A stretch of 64,000 nt of DNA from Siderastrea radians (lineage: Eukaryota; Cnidaria; Anthozoa; Scleractinia; Rhizangiidae), in assembly GCA_964017195.1 (NCBI GenBank), contig OZ024898.1, positions 7,133,294 to 7,197,293 on the forward strand. The letters are read 5' to 3'. Shown one piece after another: positions 56,686 through 64,000 of the stretch (position 1 is its first letter; each line of letters starts with the position of its first letter). Position numbers and translations under genes: made by a program. Below the pieces are notes generated by a model. The model worked only from the letters and a program-made list of their open reading frames with translations, was not told where the DNA came from and searched no databases.

Positions 56686-57092
56686 AGGATGAATATTTTT
56701 GAGACAGTACGAAATTGAGAATTCATCAAACAAGATTTTTAGGTGATTTATTAAGTCAATATGGTTTTTTGGTATGGTAATTCTGTGTCTTTAGTTTGTC
56801 ATTTCTTGTAGTAGTTTCTATCAGTTTGTCATTGGGGAACGTGGAGGAAACAAAGCCTATTTCAATGAAATACTCACAACTTCTACATTCAAAGATGTTA
56901 TGACATCTGTTACTTGCAATTGCATGTTTGTGAATAAATCAGGACCACAGAGAAAAAAATCCAGAAAACTCCTATTAACTTGGGGCACTCAGTAGCAGTT
57001 GTTGAGTACATATAGTTTGCTCATTATTATTTTAATTTGTAATACATTAAGAAATTCTTATGGTTCTTCTTCTTTTAATACATTCAGGTATC
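56686..57092 (+). repeat. Duplicated intron segment of the LRR-Roc gene, exon lost
   Basis: Colinear with 60209-60587, e.g. CATTGGGGAACGTGGAGGAAAC, GGACCACAGAG and the run up to the acceptor. It ends in a good acceptor-like TTTTAATACATTCAG, but the sequence that follows does not match the Roc exon. It records an earlier duplication of the exon region. Confidence 0.8.
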
Positions 57093-57365
57093 ATTTGAGT
57101 GGCCACACTGTAGGATTTCATCCACAGACTCCGAAGTTAGAGTCATCTTAATGGCTCCATAACTCCATGACTCTGCATGGGAGTCAAGGGTGAAGTTGAT
57201 TTTTCTTTTTACAGATTTGTTTTTATAGCCACCTGAAAGTACCTGCACTCCAGATCGAAATAGAGATACAAAAAGGTGCTCATAGGCAATTCTTTAAAAA
57301 TAGAAAGAGTGTTGCTACATGTACATTGGTAGCATGGTATGACACACGAAGAGTTGCATATATAC

Positions 57366-57478
57366 CTGACAGGATGTCCACATAGTCGTAACACCATATC
57401 CTTGCAATTGGCTTCTCCTTGAGGCATCTGATCTATCAGCTCAGGGAGGCACTGATGACTTGTAACAGCAGTCATTAT
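57366..57478 (-). other. Possible internal exon on the minus strand
   Basis: A 113 bp open segment bounded by a strong acceptor (pyrimidine-rich tract then CTTGCAG) and a donor (CAG/GTATAT). Encodes a peptide with CLPELIDQMPQGEANCKDMV and LRLCGHPVR. Codon use is protein-like. I do not recognise the family. It may belong with the transposase-like fragment at 58049-58159. Confidence 0.35.
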
Positions 57479-58048
57479 CTGCAAGTAACACAAAACAAAA
57501 AAAGGTTTATGTTAATTAAGCCACAACAGTACTTTAATTATTCCCACCAATTTTAACTGTGAAATGACACTCAGTGTTAGTACATTGTACATAAATTATG
57601 GTAAGTACATATCACTTGTTGGATGATGAAAAATTTCCCTTTAACTGGCTTATTACTTCAAAAACGGTATTTGTTGTACAAACATTACTTATTTTAACCA
57701 AAACTCATCATTAAGAATGCTGAAACACTGGGACACATTTACCTGGTTTGCAATGTTCTATGTTCCATGGATTCCGAAGTAATTGCCAATTAATGTCACC
57801 ATTCCAATCTTCGAAAACGAAAAGAGAACTACACCAGAGAGGCCCAATTGGTCAGACACATTTTTCTTCAAGTAAAGAAGCATATGATGGTTCATCAACA
57901 CATATCTATAAATAGGCCTCAGTGGAGTTGAAATGGAAAGGTTTTTCTAACACTAGGACAAATGCACAGCAAAGTTTCATTTTACGTGATATTGGACTTT
58001 ATTATTATTACTACAACACTTTTCATGTACATTAAATACTTATTCAGG

Positions 58049-58159
58049 TCAAAGCCTATTATTTAACACTTTCCTGTGCATTGCATCTATGGCAATACCA
58101 TTGACAATGTCAAAGCTTGGTAGTTTCAGCAAAGGGCTGGGTGCCTTGAAGCCACACAC
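58049..58159 (-). pseudogene. Transposase-like fragment
   Basis: After an acceptor-like TTTTCCAG the minus strand encodes FKAPSPLLKLPSFDIVNGIA then IDAMH before losing frame and stopping. The pattern of a Leu-Pro-x-Phe-Asp block followed by Asp-x-Met-His is familiar from CACTA-like and related transposase-domain proteins. Only about 37 codons remain. Confidence 0.45.
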
Positions 58160-59159
58160 CTGGAAAATAATTGTGAAGTTTAGGATTTTCTTAATAGGTT
58201 GGTCTTAGAGTATTCTTACTACATATTTGGATAAAAGTTTTGAAACAAGATAAGAATGATTCTCCTTTATATCTTTAACCCTAAAAATGACTCCCAGTAT
58301 ATATATACAGGTATCAAGTCTCCCAACTTATATAAGTTTGCCCCTGCCTATCTGTAATTTGCAAATGAGTGTTGATTGGTGTTACTGCATGATTTTTAAA
58401 GACACTCAGACTTGAAATGCTTTACAACCAGTTCAAAACAGGATTAAAAGTAAATCTTCTACACCAGAAGTAAATGAAAATGAGTGATTGTACACTATAC
58501 TTCATTTTTACTCCTTTACTAGATACAACAGAATAACTTTCTGTTTTATTCATCTCAAGGGCATTGTATGAGTGAGTTTTAACTTCTTCAGCAGTTCTGG
58601 GTCTTGCATGTCCTGATACAGAACTGTGGCTTCTGCACATTGCAGAAGGGAAATGTCATCGCATGACCCCTTGAACCAGTCGTGACGACCTCACCATGCT
58701 CGTCACATTAGCAACAGCTATCATGACCAATATAATGTCACTTGCTCAGTGACACCAGCACGGGCAGGAAGATCATGACTTTTGATTTTTTCTTTGCTCC
58801 ATCAGGAAGTACCACTTCAATTCCCGTTATTTCAAAACAGAGATTTTAAAGCCTTAATTTTAAAAAATTAATGTAAGTCCTGTTCTTTAAAAACAGGTGA
58901 GAGTACTAACACTATATTAGCCTGTGCGCTGGCGCGCCAGCGGAGCACCATTGCTAAGCAAATTTGGTAACCTATCGATCTGAGAAATTTTGGTTGTGAC
59001 GTCAGTGTATGCCGCCCGTACAGACTCTGGGGGAGGTGGAAGGGAGTTCCAAGACATTGGTGGGAGGTGAAGATTGCCATCTTTTCTTGGCGGGAAATTG
59101 CACGGTGCTTTTTGGCAATCGGCATTGTTCTTGGCGGGAAATCGCATGACCACTGTCGC

Positions 59160-60190
59160 TTTGAAAAAGAGGTTTTTTAAAAGCTTAATAGCTTGTTTCC
59201 ATTAGCAAAATGATTCAGTTCGACATAACTTGAGCAAAAAATATCAGATATCTATAAATGGAAAGAAAGAGTTTAACAGAGTACTCAGTTGTCTTTTTGG
59301 TGGAAAGCAAAAAGGTTAATAATAATGATGATAATAAACTTAATACATCCCAAAAGGGCTTTTCATGCAGGTATTATAAGCACAATAGTAAAAGTGAAAT
59401 ATTAAGAAAGGGCTAACAATCTTGGTAAAATTCGTTATATAAAATGTTTCTAAAAGAAGTTTTAAAATTATATTAAGTGTCAGTGCATTTCAAATGTTCT
59501 GGCAGATTGTTCCACGGTTTCTGCCCTGAATAAAAAGGACCGCTGACCAGTGGCAGTTTTACAGAAAGGAATTTCTAGCGTGTTCCTATGCCTTTTGGCA
59601 CGATCGTGGATTTCAGATCTTTGGGTAAATCTGCCAGACAAATACTGAGGTGCACAACCCTTAAGGCATTTGAACGCTAAGACAGTATCTCTATAATGCA
59701 GCGTATAGCACACTAGCAGCCAGTGAAGCTGCTGAAGTGATCATACTTTCTTGTACCAGTGACAATACGCCCTGCGATGTTCTGTATGCTTTGAAGTTTA
59801 GTGATGTTTCTTTTAGAAGTGTTTGCCCAAACAGATGAGCAGTAACGAATACAGCTTAGTGAATACAAGTAGAGCATCCATAGCCGTTAGCAATGTTTGT
59901 TTGTCAAGAACATGCCTTACACAATTTATCCGACATAGACTAGTAGTACATTTCAAAACCACTTCTGTTACATGCTAAAGTTCAAGTTACTAAGACTTCA
60001 TCTTTGTTGTCGGGTCCGTGCAGTGAACTCGGTCGCATAACGCTGAGTTCACAGTATTTTGCAGCCGTCCCGACCCCAAATATAGCAGAGGGTAGTGCCT
60101 TCTGGTTTTTTCTGTCCACAACCATGGTTTTTGCAGTGGTCCAAACACATGCATTTTCCCAGAAAAACAACTGCCTGTGTAGTCGACAAA
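59160..60190. repeat. Dispersed repeat interrupted by a LINE (partner 29405-29760)
   Basis: 59240-59318 and 59970-60190 match 29405-29500 and 29520-29700. The DNA between (59319-59970) is a LINE fragment missing from the partner, so the partner approximates the empty site. Confidence 0.72.
59319..59970 (-). mobile_element. LINE 3' fragment (L2/CR1-like group)
   Basis: The minus strand encodes the RT C-terminal region: IQNIAGRIVTGTRKYDH, then YRDTVLAFKCLKGCAPQYLS, then a conserved tail ending TVEQSARTFEMH before a stop. A short A/T-rich tail of TTATTATCATCATTATT type (59319-59337) marks the 3' end. 5'-truncated and frame-broken near 59720. Confidence 0.75.
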
Positions 60191-60587
60191 ACTGCTATCA
60201 ATAAACAAAAAGGATGCAGAATATTTTTTGAGACAGCTAGTACATCAAACTGAATACTCGTCAAACAGGATTTAGATAAGGCATCATGGGATTTTTCAGA
60301 GACAGATCAGTATCCGTATCCTCGTCATTTCTTGTAGTTCATCACGTTTCATTGGGGAACGTGGAGGAAACGAGGCCTGACTGTCAATGAAATACTCACT
60401 TGTAATTGTTCATGAATAAACCACTGCATGCAGGACCACAGAGGACCACCATTTAAGTCCAAAACTTCCATTAAGTTGGGGCTTACATGTAGTAGTTGTT
60501 GAGTGTTGACTGTCCAGTACATTAATTATAATTTTAACTTGGAATATGTTAAGAATATTCTAATGGCATTTCTTCTTTTAATATTAG

Positions 60588-61030
60588 AACTTCCTACAGA
60601 AATAGAAGCACAGGGACAAAGAGCACAGCTTGCCTATAAAAGAGCTCTCAGGGAAGGATATGTAAATGTCTACCGTAGTCGAGTTTTACTAATAGGTCAG
60701 GATAGGGCCGGAAAAACCAGTCTAAAGAAGTCTCTCATGGGTCTGCCATTTGACCCGAAAGAACAGAGCACAGAAGGAATTGAAGTTGATCCCTCGACAT
60801 TTGAGGTTGATGTTGACCAGGTTAAGAACTGGCAATCAGTTGACAAGAACAAACAAGGATTGTTAGGATGTTGTAAAGGTGACGTTGCAAAGATGGTCGT
60901 GGAGAAACTTCACACTGTCACAGGTGGTGATGATTCTGACAACGAATCAAGCTGGGCTGATGATGATGATGATGAAGAGATGGATGAGGATAAAAAAGAC
61001 AACGAAGGAAAAGATTCCCTCATGGACCAG
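60588..61030 (+). CDS. LRR-Roc gene, exon with Roc P-loop
   Basis: It opens after TTAATATTAG, with phase 1 matching the LRR exon. It encodes about 148 residues: LPTEIEAQGQRAQLAYKRAL linker, VLLIGQDRAGKTSLKKSL with the P-loop GQDRAGKT, then a switch I-side region, and a strongly acidic tail (ADDDDDEEMDED and neighbours) before the donor CAG/GTTTGT at 61030/61031 in phase 0. The P-loop binds GTP phosphates and Mg. The Asp/Glu-rich insertion between P-loop and switch II is unusual. Confidence 0.85.
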
Positions 61031-63256
61031 GTTTGTAATTATTATAGCTGAATGCTGTAAATTCTGTGAACAGTGTTTTCATTTATGTGCATTTTGTGTG
61101 TTACTTTGAAACTTTTATGAGTTAGGTGATGTAATTTGATGTAAGAATGGTGTAAAATCATTGTACTATAAATGGACTATACAATGCAGTATTATTATTA
61201 TTACATAGTCCATTAAAATGTAACTTGTGAATGTGTATATTAAACAATGAGTGAGGTTTAGCATGTGGAACAAGTTTCCCTCACTTGCTCAATCGCTCAC
61301 TCGATTTCTATTACAAGTAATTTAATCACAATTTAATTGAATTCATTTATTTTTATTTTGCTTGAAAAGAAGTTTTAATATGGTATTTTAATTGTTTTTT
61401 TTTGGTTTTAATTGGTACTTCAGATCTGAAGTTCTTCTCAGTGCCTAATCGATTGAGTCATGCATGCAATTATAGGGGCAAATTCAAATACTGAAGGGTT
61501 GGAATGTGATGTCACGTACAACATCCACTTAATTATGGAGAAAGTTTCTTTTTTTTTCTTATTGTTGCTTAAGAACAAAAAATAAAGCACAAAGATATAG
61601 TAAGGAAGACTAAAGACATATATATACAAAGAGGGGCCGGGTATAAGGTAAAGCTTCTGTATTTCATGGGACATGAATATAGCGATATTTATCTGGCAAT
61701 ATTTATTTGAAATGTGACATAGCTGTTTTTGTTCTAGTGAAACGTGATTAATTTTACCAGTGACGTGAGAACCGGTGTGTTTTGTGAATTTTGAATTTGT
61801 TTCCATCATAGAAAATGCTGTGAATGCGATGAACTGGAAATTGTACATGATGTGACTAATTTATTTTCAGTGAAAGAAAAAAACAGGAAATGTAAATTCG
61901 ATGGCACCCAACAAAATGGTATACTTAATTGTTATTAATACATTAAACTGAAAACTGACATTTTAAAGACAGGGTTTGAAATGTTGTGAGCTAAAAGCTT
62001 AACGCTAGCACTCATTAGGGTCACTGAATACATGTAACTATTTCCAGAGCATACAAATGTGACTTCAAACCGAACCTCTAACCTTGAACCTCTAGTTTCG
62101 AATTCTGAACTAAGACTTTGTGGTGAAAAAAGCACCTGATCACATAATGTAGGCATGGAGCCAATGCATGTAATTCATTCTGTGTAATTATGGTTGTTAA
62201 AACCAAAAAGTAACACTAATGATATATAAGATAATTAAAGACTAAAGACAAATACATGTACAAATGAAACAAGAAATACAAAACTCTATTAAAGAGACTG
62301 CCTCTCGTCTCTGATGTAAGCCTTTTTTTTTTGCTGAAAAATGCACCTGAACATGGAGAATAGATTTATTTTGTATTTGCATTCACTTAAATTGATGCCT
62401 TTGATAATGTTTACTGTTGTTACAAATTAAATAATAATGAATGTAATTAAACTTTAAATTTCATTTTTTAGTGTCTCCAATTAGTTTCAATGACACTTAT
62501 AAATCAGTTGATCACTTACTTAAATTAATAGTGGGATTGTGTACTGTACTAATTTTACTAGCAAGTTGTATTGTTATATTGTTGAATGATTTGTTTGAGT
62601 TGATGAATGAAGTAAATGCAGAAAGAACTTGACAGGAATTAGTTAACTTTGAAAGGACTGGCTATGGAAAAGATTGGGGTCCTCTCTTTTATAAATTTCA
62701 AAAGTTAATTGTGTTGCAATTAATCAGTCAGCAATAGAATGTTGTTGTAGCTTTGTTTCGTTTTTTAATACATAATATATGACATAAAAGCACCAGGATT
62801 TAAGGAAGGATCTGGTGAAAGCTTAACTGAACAGTTTACCAAAGAGTTTTGTTGACTTTGCAGTTTTTGTCAATACAGGAGGTTTAAAGAGTATCTAAAT
62901 GTTTTTAATTAGTAATTGTAAAACAAATTTTCATTTTTCTAAGTCACTGTCAAATTTCAAAAAACGCGCGATTTACTGTCCTTTTACAATATACTTTGTC
63001 ACTGTGGCCTACAAGTCTCCTATACATCAGTGGCAGAACAGCCCTGCAAGGAGACTAGTTATGTACTTATGGTTTGACTCCTGCTTGAGTCAAAGTATGA
63101 TCTGCTTCAAGTATGATCGATGTTGCTCGCTTAGGTTAAGTATTTAGAAGATCTTTTGTTTGACACTTAAAATTGCAAGGGACTTGGCTTATATGTAATA
63201 CCTAATAGATGGCAGAATTAACAGTCAAGTATTTCTTGTTTGGTACTCTCTGGCAG
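61031..63256 (+). other. Second intron of the LRR-Roc gene
   Basis: 2.2 kb, AT-rich, between GTTTGT and CTGGCAG. No element or exon recognised inside. Short frames at 61438-61848 (minus) and 62899-63147 (plus) have no motifs. Confidence 0.65.
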
Positions 63257-63902
63257 GTTGCTGGTCAAAAGGTAGACAGTGTTTTTGAAAAAACATCAGC
63301 ACCACCTGAGTTGACCATCAATGCCACCTCACTTACAGATGAGATCACAAACCATGCAAATGAGTGGATCAAGTATATCAGAGGTGACACCAGTAACATC
63401 AACAAAGAAGAATCCATCATCATTATGGATATCTGGGATTTTGCAGGACAGCATTTGTACTATGCTTCCCATCCTGTGTTTTTTTCCTTGCAAGGAATCT
63501 ATGTCCTGGTGTACAACCTCAGCAAGTCATTGAATGACACAGCTCAGCCCTGTGCCAGACAAGGAACTCGTAATGTTGTCTTGGAAAACCCCAGTGGCGA
63601 AACAAATGTTGAGAATTTGCTGTCATGGCTTTCTACAGTTCACGGTATCACCAAAATGAGACAACAAACAGTTGAGGATGAGGAACATGGAAAGCTGCCC
63701 TATCTACAGCCCCCAGTACTCATTGTTGGTACCCATGCTGATAAACCATTTGAAGATATCGCAACTATGAAATCAGAAATAAAAGGAAAAATTGCTGGTA
63801 AGGAGTATGAAGGGCATGTGGTCATGCCTATCTTCAGCATTGATAACACTGCAAGATCACTGCAACATAGCATCAAGAAAGTCTTTAGGCCTAAACAAAC
63901 AG
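63257..63902 (+). CDS. LRR-Roc gene, exon with Roc switch II and G4
   Basis: About 215 residues in phase with the previous exon. It contains IIIMDIWDFAGQHLYYASHP (switch II, DxxGQ type), LQGIYVLVYNLSKSL, and LIVGTHADKP (the T/NKxD-equivalent base-recognition motif), then AIDN-like and LQHSIKKV at the end of the Roc domain. Together with the P-loop exon this is a complete small-GTPase-like Roc core. The donor CAG/GTGAAT at 63902/63903 leaves phase 1. A COR domain is expected in the next exon, outside the window. Confidence 0.87.
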
Positions 63903-64000
63903 GTGAATAAAATTCATTGTACCTTTACTTCATTTTTAAAGTGATCATGTATCGCCTTATTGCAGTCGGTCAGAGCAGTTTGTGATTTTGCCCCATGCAC
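63903..64000 (+). other. Start of the third intron
   Basis: Follows a canonical donor. Only about 98 bases are present, so nothing more can be said. Confidence 0.6.

Larger units (their letters stand above)
40478..60587 (+). other. Large first coding intron of the LRR-Roc gene
   Basis: A 20.1 kb interval between phase-matched splice sites (GTGGGT at 40478; TTAATATTAG ending 60587). It is filled with repeats described separately. Parts not covered by those entries (40478-41174, 43476-44590, 44782-46324, 57480-58048 and 58160-59159) show no gene I can support. Confidence 0.6.
39780..64000 (+). other. LRR-Roc (Roco-type) GTPase gene, 3' end outside the window
   Basis: Three exons are visible: 39780-40477 (5' UTR and LRRs), 60588-61030 (Roc P-loop) and 63257-63902 (rest of Roc). 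The first ends in phase 1 and the second starts in phase 1; the second ends and the third starts in phase 0; the third ends in phase 1. All splice sites are canonical GT-AG. The next exons (COR domain expected) are to the right. Additional exons within the 20 kb first coding intron cannot be excluded. Resembles MFHAS1-like LRR-Roc-COR proteins, which act as GTP-regulated signalling scaffolds. The role in this animal is inferred, and immunity is a common guess for expanded families. Confidence 0.82.

Overview
The window is animal nuclear DNA: large, gene-poor, with introns and dense transposable elements. The mix (an Ngaro/DIRS-type tyrosine-recombinase retrotransposon, a Penelope-like element, L2/CR1-like and L1/Tx1-like LINE remnants, tRNA- and 5S-derived short elements, many MITEs, and an LRR-Roc GTPase gene) fits an invertebrate metazoan. 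An anthozoan cnidarian such as a stony coral is my best guess, but that is an inference. No rRNA, tRNA or organelle marker fixes the species.

Layout. 1-1417: no clear gene, one compound microsatellite. 1418-6437: a nearly intact Ngaro-like retrotransposon on the minus strand, with Gag, RT-RNase H and tyrosine recombinase and the diagnostic A1-ORFs-B1-A2-B2 repeats. 6438-11058: dispersed repeats, a tRNA-derived SINE, a CAGT microsatellite and a MITE. 11059-20381: two near-identical 3.2 kb direct copies (R1, R2) exactly flank a 2.9 kb internally deleted LINE; each copy carries a 5S-rRNA-like segment and a Harbinger-like MITE. 20382-25443: degenerate repeats, a 370 bp MITE, little else. 25444-29275: a segment with an inverted paralogue at 46325-47560. 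Comparing the two exposes three clean insertions: a 656 bp MITE, a 2.5 kb TIR transposon and a LINE tail. 29276-32400: more repeats, including an inverted partner of 7910-8790. 32700-34340: a decayed Penelope-like element with a GIY-YIG remnant. 36768-38697: two TIR elements.

The only host gene with good support is on the plus strand from 39780 to beyond the right edge: an LRR exon (39780-40477), a Roc P-loop exon (60588-61030) and a second Roc exon (63257-63902). Splice sites and phases agree across all three. Its apparent 20 kb intron holds a decayed copy of its own P-loop exon (44591-44781), a duplicated intron segment that has lost its exon (56686-57092), and a giant 8.7 kb inverted-repeat (foldback) element (47898-56583). 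The arms of that element contain long arrays of a 9 bp repeat. This foldback element and the R1-LINE-R2 structure are the most unusual things in the window.

Most other open frames are chance, repeat-driven or antisense to the elements above.
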